This document shows positions 10,293 to 18,989 of a stretch of DNA of 64,000 bases, piece after piece. The position numbers and the translations under genes are program-made. Under the pieces are notes generated by a model. That model was given only the letters and a program-made list of their open reading frames with translations, searched no databases and had not been told where the DNA came from. Each line of letters opens with the position of its first letter. Position 1 is the first letter of the stretch. The DNA comes from Sinorhizobium terangae (GTDB taxonomy: Bacteria > Pseudomonadota > Alphaproteobacteria > Rhizobiales > Rhizobiaceae), in NCBI RefSeq assembly GCF_009601505.1, contig NZ_WITC01000127.1:1-64000 (forward strand). Direction: 5' to 3'.

Positions 10293-10476
10293 GATTGCTC
10301 CGATCGATCACCCATCTATCAGCGGAGACTCCATTTGAATATGCTCTCGGTCAAAGAAGTTCGAGGGAAATGCCTGCCCGGGAGGAGAAATCGCTGGAGA
10401 TCCGCAGCATAAGTCCCTTGGCTGATCTCGAAGAGGCACATGCGCTTATCGATGCCATGAGCCAATGGCGCATCGA

Positions 10477-11934
10477 TCAAAGGGTATTCTTGTAGATCCG
10501 ACCGTCCTTCATGATGACCTTCAGATTGTTTCGGTCGGCGATCAGTGAGATGTCGGCCAGCGGGTCGCCACCGACCAGCAGCAGATCGGCGAGCGCGTCC
10601 GCTTCGATGACGCCGAGCTTGCCGGTATAGGGGCTCCGCGGCCCCGAGAGGGCAAGCAGTTCCGCATTGTCCGCAGTCGCCATCTTGAGTACTTCAGCCG
10701 GCGCATGCCACCGGATGAGCTTGGCGAGCTGCGCTCCCTGGCGGGCCGCGATCCTTTCCGAAAATAACGTGTCGGTGCCGAAAGCCGTCTTGACCCCGTG
10801 CTTCTTCGCAAGCTCGAAAGCTGTGTCCGTGCCGCTGATGACCTGCATCTGGGAAAAGCGTTGCGGCGACCCCTCCGGAAATGGTGCCGCGTCCTCGTCA
10901 TCCAGAAACGGCTGAAGGCTCCACCAGATGCTCTTCTCCGCCATCAGCCTGGCGGAGTCCTCGTCGGCAAGATGCCCGTGCTCGATGCATTTGACACCCG
11001 CCGCGATCGCCAGGCGGATGGCTTTTGGCGTGTAGGCGTGCACCGTCACGTACGTGTTCCACCCCGCCGCCGCCTCGACCGCGGCGCGGAGCTCTGCTTC
11101 GGTATATTGCGTGGAGTCGAGCGGATCATGGTCGGAGGTGACGCCGCCGCCCGCCATCACCTTTATTTGGCTCGCACCCTGGAAAAGTTGCTCGCGCGTT
11201 CGCCGCAGCACCTCGTCGACCCCATCGGCGATGGCAGCCGCGCCGCTGCGCTCGGAAAAATGCAGCCGGTCGCCATCTTCGCGGGGCAGATCGTGAACGG
11301 TGCGAAAGTCTCCGTGGCCGGACGTTTGCGAGATCATCGCACCGGCCGGCCAGATGCGGGGACCGACGATCGCGCCATCGTCGATCGCCCGCTTCAGCGC
11401 GAACACGGGCCCACCGACATCCCGTGCGGTGGTGAAGCCCTGCATCAGGAAGTCGCCGGCAGCGCGCGCGGAGCGCAACGCCAGATAACTGGGATCGGCG
11501 GTCAGCGCCACCGCCAGGGGAATCGTCGAGAAGGCGAGATGCGTGTGGGCGTCGATCAGCCCCGGCATCAACACGCCGCCGGCGCCGTCTATCGTCAGCG
11601 CTTCCGCGGGCGCGCCGCCATCCTCCACCGATTTGATCCTGTTGCCTTCGACGAGCACCTTTACACCCTCGCGAAGGGTCGGGGAGGTACCATCGAAGAG
11701 GCGGATGTTGGTGAAGAGGATCGGTCGAGCCGGCGCAGGGGGAGGCGACTGCAACTGCGCCGACGCGGTTGTTCCCAGGCCGACACCGGTCACCATTGCT
11801 GCCACTCCGGTCATGAAAGTGCGCCGGGAAAAGCCAAGCTTGACGCGCTCGGCAATGTATCGGATTTCGGGCCTGTGGCAGAGGCATCCAATGTGGTCGG
11901 GTGGAGCCGTCGTTGCCGCCGAGCAGTCGAACAT
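10477..11934 (-). CDS. Tat-exported metal-dependent amidohydrolase
   Basis: The 485-residue protein has a twin-arginine signal (FSRRTFMTG) about 35 residues from the start and a hydrophobic stretch ending near GTTASAQ. The amidohydrolase-superfamily metal site is visible: DAHTHLAF, the lysine in IKVMAGGG (the carboxylated Lys position), the histidines in HAYTP and IEHGH, and the aspartate in FGTDTL. It resembles imidazolonepropionase/prolidase-like hydrolases acting on peptide or amide substrates. The ATG at 11934 follows GAGGGGGG at good spacing, which supports the long N-terminus. The substrate is unknown. It stands alone on its strand. Confidence 0.85.
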   Translation of the reverse strand: MFDCSAATTAPPDHIGCLCHRPEIRYIAERVKLGFSRRTFMTGVAAMVTGVGLGTTASAQLQSPPPAPARPILFTNIRLFDGTSPTLREGVKVLVEGNRIKSVEDGGAPAEALTIDGAGGVLMPGLIDAHTHLAFSTIPLAVALTADPSYLALRSARAAGDFLMQGFTTARDVGGPVFALKRAIDDGAIVGPRIWPAGAMISQTSGHGDFRTVHDLPREDGDRLHFSERSGAAAIADGVDEVLRRTREQLFQGASQIKVMAGGGVTSDHDPLDSTQYTEAELRAAVEAAAGWNTYVTVHAYTPKAIRLAIAAGVKCIEHGHLADEDSARLMAEKSIWWSLQPFLDDEDAAPFPEGSPQRFSQMQVISGTDTAFELAKKHGVKTAFGTDTLFSERIAARQGAQLAKLIRWHAPAEVLKMATADNAELLALSGPRSPYTGKLGVIEADALADLLLVGGDPLADISLIADRNNLKVIMKDGRIYKNTL

Positions 11935-12056
11935 GACATTCCCCCCTCGCGATGATTACCAAACGAAGATCGGACGGCATGCGACGCCCGTAGTTACGCC
12001 GCCGCCAAGCTTCACTCACCTGCCGGAACATTGCCCAGACTGCCGGCTGGCAGCCT

Positions 12057-12148
12057 AATCCTCAAATCGGATCCGATCTAAAAACATGTAGTCATTCAAA
12101 GTGCTACGGCGACCTTTGCGCGCCTGAAAAGACGCGCGGCGCCGTAGG
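12057..12148. repeat. RIME-like palindromic element (degenerate)
   Basis: It matches other copies in this window: an AAATCGG...CGATCT palindrome, the linker ATTCAAAGTGCTAC, then the arm pair GCGCCTGAAAAGACGCGC within outer arms CTACGGCG/CGCCGTAG. It ends one base before the stop codon of the small membrane gene at 12150 and could act as its transcription terminator. Confidence 0.75.
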
Positions 12149-12149
12149 T

Positions 12150-12347
12150 CTATTTGTGTTGATTGCGACCGAGGACCTTGCCCATCAGCAGCATGATGCC
12201 TATCGCGATGAAAACGACGCCCGCGGCCATGTATCCTGCCGCCCCATAGCGGTAGCCTGACGCAGCCAGCAGGAAACCGATCACGACAAAGATCAATCCG
12301 CCGACCTTGCCGATCAACAGGCTGGACTTCTCATCCTCCAAGGCCAT
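12150..12347 (-). CDS. Small two-helix membrane protein
   Basis: The 65-residue protein starts MALEDEKSS and has two hydrophobic segments (IGKVGGLIFVVIGFLLAA and YMAAGVVFIAIGIMLLMG) separated by a short turn, then a basic tail. The ATG at 12347 follows a GGGGAT-like ribosome site; the upstream in-frame extension is Arg-rich and looks non-coding. No named family is recognised. It is near but not clearly in an operon with the LysR gene on the same strand. Confidence 0.65.
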   Translation of the reverse strand: MALEDEKSSLLIGKVGGLIFVVIGFLLAASGYRYGAAGYMAAGVVFIAIGIMLLMGKVLGRNQHK

Positions 12348-12499
12348 GATGACATCCCCGTCGCGTGGAGCCGGCATGAATATACAACGTCTGCGCGCTC
12401 CGGTCGAGCAAAAGCGGACACGCATACCTTGTGCCGGCGACCTCTCGGTCCGGCCGGCGCTCGCGCCCGCGACAGCACGATTGCATCCTTTCGGGCGCC

Positions 12500-13426
12500 T
12501 CAGGCCAACACGGCCACGCCCTTGTCGGTCTCGCCGGTTCCGGCGGCGGACCATCGCTCCGCTGCAAGCTCAATGAACGCCTTGACCAGCGGCGAAAGGT
12601 GCCGGCTGCTCGGGTACAGGACATAGAGGCCACCGGCCGGCGTCGTGTAATCGTGAAGAACGCGACGCAACCGCCCGTCGTTGATAAGCCCCTCGGCCAT
12701 CCTTTGGGGCACCTGGGCGATGCCGTAGCCGGCGATCGCGGCGGCAACGACCGCCTGCATTTCATTGGCGGCGAAGCGTCCTGCCACGGTGACCGCTTCC
12801 TGGCCGTGCGGCCCGTCCAGCATCCAGTGCGCGCTGGCAGCGGAGGGGCCTGCGATGACGCACTCGTGGCGGGTGAGGTCCGCCGGTCCGTCGGGAACCC
12901 CTGAGTGCGCGACATAGTCCGGGCTGGCGCACAGGAGCCTGTGCGTGGATCCCAGCTTGCGGGCGATCAGGGTAGAGTCTGCAAGGATGCCGGTGCGGAA
13001 AGCGAGATCGATTCCGTTTTCGACCAGGTTGAGACTTTCGTCGGTCAGGCGCAGTTCGACCTTGGTTTTCGGATACATTGCAAGAAAGTCGACCACTGCG
13101 CGGGTAAGGAAATGGCCGCCGAAGCCGACAGGAGCGGAAATGCGAATTGTGCCTGACGGCTCCGCCCTCGCTTCCGCGAGGCGTAGATTCGCTTCCTCGA
13201 TCGTCCTGAGCGCCTGGCTGCTCTGCTCATAATAGAGACGCCCGGCGTCGGTCATGTTGAGGCTGCGCGTCGTACGCTGGAGCAAGCGGACACCGACCTC
13301 ACGCTCGAGCGCGGCAATGCGGCGGCTGACGGTCGTCTTGGGCATGCGGAGCTGGCGTGCCGCAGCGGTAAAACTGCCGGCTTCGACGACGCGAGCGAAC
13401 ACCACGATATCGTTGAGATCGAGCAT
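12500..13426 (-). CDS. LysR-family transcriptional regulator
   Basis: The 308-residue protein has a typical N-terminal helix-turn-helix (AARQLRMPKTTVSRRIAALE) and a LysR substrate-binding domain of usual length. The ATG at 13426 follows AGGA and gives the canonical MLDLNDIVVFARVVEAGSF opening; a TTG 30 bases upstream is less likely. It is divergent from the NmrA-like gene at 13526, with 99 bases between, so it very likely controls that gene and itself. The inducer is unknown. Confidence 0.9.
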   Translation of the reverse strand: MLDLNDIVVFARVVEAGSFTAAARQLRMPKTTVSRRIAALEREVGVRLLQRTTRSLNMTDAGRLYYEQSSQALRTIEEANLRLAEARAEPSGTIRISAPVGFGGHFLTRAVVDFLAMYPKTKVELRLTDESLNLVENGIDLAFRTGILADSTLIARKLGSTHRLLCASPDYVAHSGVPDGPADLTRHECVIAGPSAASAHWMLDGPHGQEAVTVAGRFAANEMQAVVAAAIAGYGIAQVPQRMAEGLINDGRLRRVLHDYTTPAGGLYVLYPSSRHLSPLVKAFIELAAERWSAAGTGETDKGVAVLA

Positions 13427-13525
13427 TGTATCCTGCTGTGGGACAAAGTTTTCCAATTATAGGCCATTATGGACCAATGCGGCAGGCCCTAGCTTTGCTC
13501 TTATTGAAAACAAAGGAGCGGACAC

Positions 13526-14413
13526 ATGACCACCAAGCGAAACGTTCTCGTCACCGGCGCCACCGGCCAGCAGGGAGGCGCCGTCGCGCATGCACTGCTC
13601 ACCAGAGGACACCGCGTCAAGGCGTTGACCCGCAAGCCGGACAGCGATGCCGCGCGGCAACTGGCGTCGGCGGGTGCGGATGTCGTGGCCGGCGATCTCG
13701 GTGACGCGGCCTCCATTCAAAAGGCCGCAAGCCACGTCGACGCCATGTACCTGATGGGCAACAGCTATGAGGCGGGCACGGAGGACGAGACCCGCCAGGG
13801 GATCATTGCCGCCGATGCGGCGAAGGCCGCCGGCGTCGGGCACCTGATCTATTCTTCCGTGGCCGATGCCGACAAGAAGACGGGCATTCCCCACTTCGAA
13901 AGCAAGTATCTCGTCGAGAAGCATGTCGCCGGGCTCGGCATCCCTTACACGATCAGCGCGCCGGTCGCCTTCATGGAGAATATCGTCGCTCCGTGGTCGA
14001 TCGATGCACTGCGCCAGGGCACCTACGCCTTCGCAATGCCCGCCCGTCGCTTCCTGCAGCTTGTGGCCCTTGCGGATATCGGCGCCTTCGTTGCCGCCCT
14101 TGTCGAGCGGCGCGAGCATGTGTTCGGCACGCGCTTTGATGTTGCCGGGGACGAACTGTCCGGCGAGGAACAGGCGAAAATCCTCTCGCAAGCGATTGGT
14201 CGCACCATCAACTACCAAGAAATCCCGATCGATGTGGCTCGCCAGCAAAACGAGGATGCGGCGCGTATGTTCGAATGGTTCGACCGCGTCGGCTACGACG
14301 CCGATGTCGCGGCATTGCGCCGGGAGTTTCCGGAGGTTCACTGGCACAGCTTTGCCGACTGGGCGCGCGCGTTCGATTGGAGCGCTCTTGAGCGGACCTC
14401 CGCTGCCAGCTGA
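13526..14413 (+). CDS. NmrA-family NAD(P)-binding oxidoreductase or redox sensor
   Basis: The 295-residue protein has an N-terminal Rossmann dinucleotide site VTGATGQQGG and the NmrA/atypical short-chain dehydrogenase pattern (YSSVADAD, FESKYLVEKHV). The classic Tyr-x3-Lys dehydrogenase pair is not obvious. Members include quinone oxidoreductases (QOR2-like) and NADP sensors. The ATG at 13526 follows AAGGAG. It is divergent from the LysR gene and probably under its control. Confidence 0.85.
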   Translation: MTTKRNVLVTGATGQQGGAVAHALLTRGHRVKALTRKPDSDAARQLASAGADVVAGDLGDAASIQKAASHVDAMYLMGNSYEAGTEDETRQGIIAADAAKAAGVGHLIYSSVADADKKTGIPHFESKYLVEKHVAGLGIPYTISAPVAFMENIVAPWSIDALRQGTYAFAMPARRFLQLVALADIGAFVAALVERREHVFGTRFDVAGDELSGEEQAKILSQAIGRTINYQEIPIDVARQQNEDAARMFEWFDRVGYDADVAALRREFPEVHWHSFADWARAFDWSALERTSAAS

Positions 14414-14639
14414 GTTCCCTTGCGGTGATCGTCATTCCCGTGCTTGTGACAGGCGAGGGCGATCGAACGTGAAGGTCCTCCGCGCCGCGGCCGCGGCGCT
14501 ACTGGACACCTTTTGACAGGCATAGGAGTAGCTATAGCCCAGGCGGTTGGGATCTCCCGGGCGCGTCGAAGAATGCCTCCGCAAGGCGTGGCTAATTTTC
14601 GCTACTTTGAGATGCGGTGCTCCGGTGGCAAACTCAAAT

Positions 14640-14735
14640 CAGACGGGAAATTTTCCTCCCGCATTTCGCCCACGCCTGGCCCCTCCCAATGGGCGAAAGA
14701 CCTCGGAGCCCCGGGTTCCCCTACCGGGGCTTTTT
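14640..14735 (+). ncRNA. Candidate small RNA with anti-Shine-Dalgarno loops
   Basis: Downstream of the NmrA-like gene lie three stem-loops in series. The first is a weak 5-bp stem CGGGA/TCCCG at 14644-14661 whose 3' side contains CCTCCC. The second is a 9-bp stem TTTCGCCCA/TGGGCGAAA at 14664-14698 with a 17-base loop containing CCCCTCCC. The third is a strong terminator at 14707-14735. Alphaproteobacterial small RNAs of the alpha-r14/cuckoo type present CCUCCUCCC-like loops and end this way, so a trans-acting RNA is plausible. The 5' end is not defined and I found no good promoter. An alternative is a structured 3' UTR of the NmrA-like gene. Confidence 0.4.
14707..14735 (+). terminator. Rho-independent terminator
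   Basis: A perfect 8-bp stem AGCCCCGG/CCGGGGCT with a 9-base loop is followed by a T tract. It faces the + strand and would end either a 3' extension of the NmrA-like transcript or the candidate small RNA. Confidence 0.75.
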
Positions 14736-14856
14736 CTTGGTACCTTCGAAAAAACTCCAAGGACTACTGCGCCCGTCCGCCCTCTCAACAGTTCGCCCGG
14801 TCTCGACACGAGAACCAAAATCGTCTCGGCTGCCCGGTCTCCGATTGGACCGCAGC

Positions 14857-15861
14857 TCAGCCCCGGCGCAGGACCCAGCGGAGCGCGGCGGCGATCGATA
14901 GGCCGAGGAGCGGCCAGACGGCCCAGAAAGTTCCGTCGAAGGTGAGGAGGTTGACGGCGATGACGATGAGGGCGGCGAGAGCAAGCAGGCCGAAGACGCG
15001 GTCGATATCCGTTCTCCGGCGCAGCCAGAGCAGGGCGTAGACGATCGCAAAGCCGAGCAACGGCCAGACGGCCCAGAGCACGCCGTCCCAGGTGAGGAGG
15101 TTTATCGCGACGACCGCGGCGGCGAGAATGGCGAAGACCGCGAACTTGCGGGCGCGGGGCGCTGCGGGAGAGGTCTCGGAAGGCGCTTGCGGCCGGGCGG
15201 CTCCGGCACCGGATCGTCGGCCCCAGGTGCCGGCGGGTGCCGCTGGTCCCGAGCCTTGAGACGCTGTGCTTGTCCCGGTGGGCGCCCGTGACCGTGCTGC
15301 GTCGGAAGTGGGTTGCCCGTCCCGTCCACCATCCTCCCGGTTGCCGATCCTGACCGCGTAGCTCGCGACGCCGCCCTCGATGTTCTTCACCTCGAGCTGG
15401 CCGAGGAAGTCGAAGCTGACAGCGACCTTGTTGCGCACCTGGTCGTAGACGGTGTTGGAGATGACGATGCCGCCGGCGGATGCCGTGGCCTGCAGGCGGG
15501 CGGCGATATTGACGCCGTCGCCGTAGAGGTCGTCGCCCTCGGCGATCACGTCGCCGAGATTGATGCCGATGCGAAAGCGCATCTGCGTCTCGCTCGGCCG
15601 ATCGGCGTTAAGACCGGCGAGCTCGTTCTGCACATCGACCGCGGCGCGCACCGCCTCGACCACGCTCGGGAATTCGGCGATTAGCCCGTCGCCCCAGGTG
15701 TTGACGACCCGGCCGCCATGCACCTCGATCAGCCGCGCCATGGCATCGCGGTAGCGCTTCAGGGTCGCGAGCGTGCCTTCCTCGTCCGCCCCCATCAGGC
15801 GCGAATAATCCTGGACGTCGGCCGAGAAGATCGTCGTCAGCTTGCGGCGGGTTTCGGACAT
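14857..15861 (-). CDS. Class III adenylate/guanylate cyclase with C-terminal membrane module
   Basis: The 334-residue protein starts MSETRRKLTTIFSADVQDYS. The cyclase domain (residues 1-170) has the first metal Asp in FSADVQDYS, the second in TWGDGLIAEF, and the Asn/Arg pair in GDGVNIAARL. A low-complexity Ala/Pro/Thr linker (about 175-240) leads to two near-identical hairpins of two helices each, both with INLLTWDG/VNLLTFDG followed by xFWAVWPLLG-like sequence. The ATG at 15861 has better spacing from AAGGA than that at 15867. The product is a membrane-tethered cyclase, probably making cAMP; the membrane part may sense or oligomerise (inference). Confidence 0.85.
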   Translation of the reverse strand: MSETRRKLTTIFSADVQDYSRLMGADEEGTLATLKRYRDAMARLIEVHGGRVVNTWGDGLIAEFPSVVEAVRAAVDVQNELAGLNADRPSETQMRFRIGINLGDVIAEGDDLYGDGVNIAARLQATASAGGIVISNTVYDQVRNKVAVSFDFLGQLEVKNIEGGVASYAVRIGNREDGGRDGQPTSDAARSRAPTGTSTASQGSGPAAPAGTWGRRSGAGAARPQAPSETSPAAPRARKFAVFAILAAAVVAINLLTWDGVLWAVWPLLGFAIVYALLWLRRRTDIDRVFGLLALAALIVIAVNLLTFDGTFWAVWPLLGLSIAAALRWVLRRG

Positions 15862-16002
15862 GTCCATTCGTCCTTGCTTCGGGTCCGTCTACAGCGTCGA
15901 CCGATCGCCTCTGATCGGGAAAGCTGCCCGGCGGAGCTCACGTCTGTTTAGAGCGTGATCCGATCAGCTTGCAATGGCGAAATCGGGGACGCGAGTGTCG
16001 AT

Positions 16003-16034
16003 ACTCCCCTCTGCCCGGCCGGGCAGAGGGGAGT
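16003..16034. repeat. Perfect 32-bp palindrome
   Basis: The two 16-base halves (ACTCCCCTCTGCCCGG and its complement) are exactly complementary with no loop. It lies in the 312-base gap between the divergent cyclase and L,D-transpeptidase genes. CCCCTCTGCCC-type palindromes recur in Rhizobiales intergenic regions, so a REP-like element is the likely identity. The rest of this gap shows no gene. Confidence 0.85.
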
Positions 16035-16173
16035 GCAGCCGGGACGGTGAGGAGCTGCTACGACGCGCGAACTCCCGGCGGCCGAGTATGCGGTAGGGCC
16101 GCCCGACGTTCCCGCTTCCAGGACTGCAACCATCTGGCGGAACAAGTTCGGCCGCTGCGGATTTGTGGTCTTC

Positions 16174-17157
16174 ATGAAGAACATAGCTTTTCTAGCAGCA
16201 TCGCTGACATTGGGCCTCTGCGGCTCCGTCGATGCCGGGGAGCTTAAGCCGGAAGCCATCAACAAGGCTGCGCTCGCCTCGATCCCGCCCGAACGACCGT
16301 CCAAGGCCTCGCCGCGACCGGATCCGGCCATCGTCCATCTCCAGGTTCTTTTGGACCGCGCGGGTTCGTCTCCCGGAGTGATCGACGGCTACTATGGCGA
16401 GAATGTCACTAAGGCGATCGCCGGGTTCGAAGCCATGCAACGCCTTCCCGTGGATGGAAAGCCGGACCCCGAAGTTATTGGCCGGCTTCCCGACGAAAAG
16501 CCGGTCATCGAGCCCTACGTCGTTACCAAGGAGGATGCCGAGGAACTCGTCGAGCGCATTCCCGCAGACTACGCCAAGCAGGCCGAGATGAAGCACCTCG
16601 GATATACGAGCGTGGCGGAGAGGCTGTCGGAGCGATTCCACATGGACATCGACCTCTTGAAGGCGCTCAATCCGGGCTCGGCGTTCGCCGTCGGGGACAG
16701 GGTGTCGGTTGCAATGCCCGGCGCCTCGAAGTCGGGCAAGGGCAAGGTCAAGCGGATCGAGGCGCGCAGGCGAGCGGGCCAGGTCGCGGCGTTCGCGGAC
16801 GACGGCTCGCTGATTGCCGCCTATCCTGCCACGATCGGCAGCGAAGAGACACCTTCGCCTTCCGGAACGCACAAGGTGAAAGGGGTCGCTCGACAGCCCG
16901 TCTACGTCTACAACCCGAAAATCAACTTCAAGCAGGGCGATAACACCAAGCGCCTGACACTGCCCGGCGGTCCCAACGGCCCGGTGGGCAGCGTCTGGAT
17001 CGATCTGACCAAGCCAACCTATGGGATTCACGGCACGCCGGAACCCTCGCTCGTCGACAAGGTGGGCTCACACGGATGCGTGCGGCTGGCAAACTGGGAC
17101 GCCGAGGAACTGGCGGGGATGGTCAAGCCGGGGGTCGTCGTCGAGTTCACGGACTGA
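16174..17157 (+). CDS. L,D-transpeptidase with peptidoglycan-binding domain
   Basis: The 327-residue exported protein has a signal peptide (cleavage near SVDAGEL), a peptidoglycan-binding domain (about residues 50-115, with GVIDGYYGENVTKAI), a LysM-like segment, and a C-terminal YkuD catalytic domain. The motif HG...SHGCVRL is present with catalytic Cys302. It would form 3-3 cross-links or attach proteins to murein in the periplasm. The ATG at 16174 opens the signal peptide; a GTG nine bases upstream is the alternative. Confidence 0.9.
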   Translation: MKNIAFLAASLTLGLCGSVDAGELKPEAINKAALASIPPERPSKASPRPDPAIVHLQVLLDRAGSSPGVIDGYYGENVTKAIAGFEAMQRLPVDGKPDPEVIGRLPDEKPVIEPYVVTKEDAEELVERIPADYAKQAEMKHLGYTSVAERLSERFHMDIDLLKALNPGSAFAVGDRVSVAMPGASKSGKGKVKRIEARRRAGQVAAFADDGSLIAAYPATIGSEETPSPSGTHKVKGVARQPVYVYNPKINFKQGDNTKRLTLPGGPNGPVGSVWIDLTKPTYGIHGTPEPSLVDKVGSHGCVRLANWDAEELAGMVKPGVVVEFTD

Positions 17158-17229
17158 CGGCACGGCAAGGGGCCTCCTGCCCGCTTGATGACAAGGCTTC
17201 GCGTTCTCCTGAAAAGCGAGTTCACAGCG

Positions 17230-17336
17230 CTACAGCGCCGCGCGTCTTTTTAGACGCGCAAAGGGCGCTGTAGCACTTTGAATTGCTGCATGTTCTTGTC
17301 CTTTAATCGGTTACGATCAAAGGCGACATGCAGTAG
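17230..17336 (+). repeat. RIME-like palindromic element, full copy
   Basis: A first palindrome has outer arms CTACAGCGCC/GGGCGCTGTAG and an inner stem GCGCGTCT/AGACGCGC. After the linker CACTTTGAATTG comes a second palindrome with CTGCATG/CATGCAG outer arms and CCTTTAATCG/CGATCAAAGG inside. This is the standard unit for all copies in the window. It separates the convergent transpeptidase and oxidoreductase genes. Confidence 0.85.
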
Positions 17337-17405
17337 GGCGTCGTGGCTGGAGCGTGATGTCGCCTGCACCGAGGCTCCGACCAAATGGACGCGAACCCGC
17401 TCCGC

Positions 17406-18512
17406 TTATTTCTGTCGAGGTTGCGAAAGCTCTCCTCCGGCCGAAGCCAGCTTTCCCGACCGCTTGGCCGCGACCGCTTCGACCAATGTCCGGGCGGCGT
17501 TGCGGACCTCTTCCTGCACAGCCTCGTCGGCATCGAGCTCCTCGTGGCTCGATGCGTAGGGTTTCCAGTAGCCGATGTAGCGATCCAGTTCCGCCAAAGG
17601 GCCGGCCGGTTCGAGGTGCATGTAGCAAAGCCAATCCGACAGGCTGCGCCGAACGTTCTCGACACCCTCCACGTCGCCATGCACGATTACGGAAAAAAGT
17701 CGCCCGGCCAGATGTCGAGGATAGTTCCAGCCTTCGAGCTCGATCGCCTTGGCGAGCTTCGCATCCTTGCCCTTCGTCAGGGTCGGATCGGGGTTGCCGC
17801 CGTCGGCGCAAACCAACCGGTCCATCATCAGTTTTACCGGCGAGGAGACGTGATACCAGTTCACCGGCGTCACGATCAGGATGCCGTGTGCCTCGACCCA
17901 CATCGGATAGATCTCGTTCATCCAGTCGTCGACCTGCCCGAGCGAATAGTTCGGATAGCAGGAGCACGGCCAGTGACAGAGCGCGGGAGAAGTGGAGAAG
18001 CATGCCTTGCAGGGGTGGATCGTTCGTCCGTATTCCGAAGCGAGACGATGCAACTCCAGCACGGTCGTCTTCACCCCAGCCGCCTGGTCCATCGTCTCCT
18101 GCGCGATCTTCATCAGTCGGTAGGATTTCGACATTTCGCCGGGACAGGTGTGTTCGCTACGGGACGACCCGGAAATCAACAGGATGCGCGCCGGACCATC
18201 GGCGTCCATATAACGCTCTTGCGCGGCATGAACCGCATCGCGCGCCGCAAGCCAATCCACGGACAGCTCGTATTCCGCATCGCTGAACGCAGCACCAGCC
18301 TTGCGGGTGCGCGGCGATTTTCGCTGATGCTCATAGGCGTCCCATGCCGCCGAAGCGATCTTGTCCAGTTCGGATCGAAGGCTATCGAATGCCGGATCCT
18401 GAAACCGGCTGAGGAAGCGGCGGCGAAATTCGGTCTCCGCGAGTCTCGGACTTGGAGTTCCCTTGCGCGGCTCGATGGCTGCCGGCGACGGCTTTGTGGG
18501 GTTTTTGGACAT
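17406..18512 (-). CDS. Flavodoxin-fold NAD(P)H-dependent oxidoreductase
   Basis: The 368-residue protein has an N-terminal helical extension of about 105 residues, then a flavodoxin-like domain beginning ILLISGSSRSEHTCPGEM (phosphate-binding loop for FMN) and an unusual Cys-rich loop (HPCKACFSTSPALCHWPC). PVNWYHVSSPVKLMMDRL matches the flavin-contact region of NAD(P)H-dependent FMN reductases. The ATG at 18512 gives MSKNPTKPSP; the frame extends upstream but without coding character. The substrate is unknown. The four cysteines could form a metal site or disulfides (inference). Confidence 0.75.
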   Translation of the reverse strand: MSKNPTKPSPAAIEPRKGTPSPRLAETEFRRRFLSRFQDPAFDSLRSELDKIASAAWDAYEHQRKSPRTRKAGAAFSDAEYELSVDWLAARDAVHAAQERYMDADGPARILLISGSSRSEHTCPGEMSKSYRLMKIAQETMDQAAGVKTTVLELHRLASEYGRTIHPCKACFSTSPALCHWPCSCYPNYSLGQVDDWMNEIYPMWVEAHGILIVTPVNWYHVSSPVKLMMDRLVCADGGNPDPTLTKGKDAKLAKAIELEGWNYPRHLAGRLFSVIVHGDVEGVENVRRSLSDWLCYMHLEPAGPLAELDRYIGYWKPYASSHEELDADEAVQEEVRNAARTLVEAVAAKRSGKLASAGGELSQPRQK

Positions 18513-18773
18513 CGCACACCTGCGTCGTTGGAAGACTTGTGAGCTGTAATCGAGCACTATGCCGATTGTTCCAACCGCCCACTTCGGGCGCTGTCTGTGA
18601 GAGCGATGATCGGCGGGGTACCCAAGGGGCGTCATGCTGATGTGGGCGAGTTGGGCCGCTTCGAGACGTTCTCGCCGTCTGATGCTAGAGTGTCGCCTTG
18701 ACCGGAGGGCGTCCATTTCTGGCTCTATATCTAAGCGCGAGGCGTCGAAATCAGCACAGACGAGGTCAGGGCT

Positions 18774-18989
18774 ATGCACCAGTTCACAGTCACCGTCACA
18801 GAAAAGTTCGAGGCAGACACGGCCGAGGAGGCCGCCTTGCTCATGTATCAACAGCTGACCAAAGAGCCGGCGCCGCTCAATTATTCGGTCACGGATGAGA
18901 CAAGGATCACCACCAGTCTGACGCTGGAGCGGGAAAAGGCGGACGAGTTCGCCAGCGTCGATCACACCGCAGATCCCGGCAATTGGTAG
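18774..18989 (+). CDS. Small conserved-looking protein of unknown function
   Basis: The 71-residue acidic protein (MHQFTVTVTEKFEADTAEEA) looks like a compact alpha/beta fold with beta strands at both ends. The ATG follows GGTCAGG. It has no signal peptide or membrane helix. Codon use is like the neighbouring genes, and it lies divergent from the flavodoxin-fold gene. No family is recognised. Confidence 0.55.
   Translation: MHQFTVTVTEKFEADTAEEAALLMYQQLTKEPAPLNYSVTDETRITTSLTLEREKADEFASVDHTADPGNW

Noticed and set aside
14513-14537. TTGACA followed by CTATAG as a promoter for the candidate small RNA
   Set aside because: The spacing is only 13 bases, too short for a normal sigma-70 promoter, and it lies more than 90 bases from the first stem.
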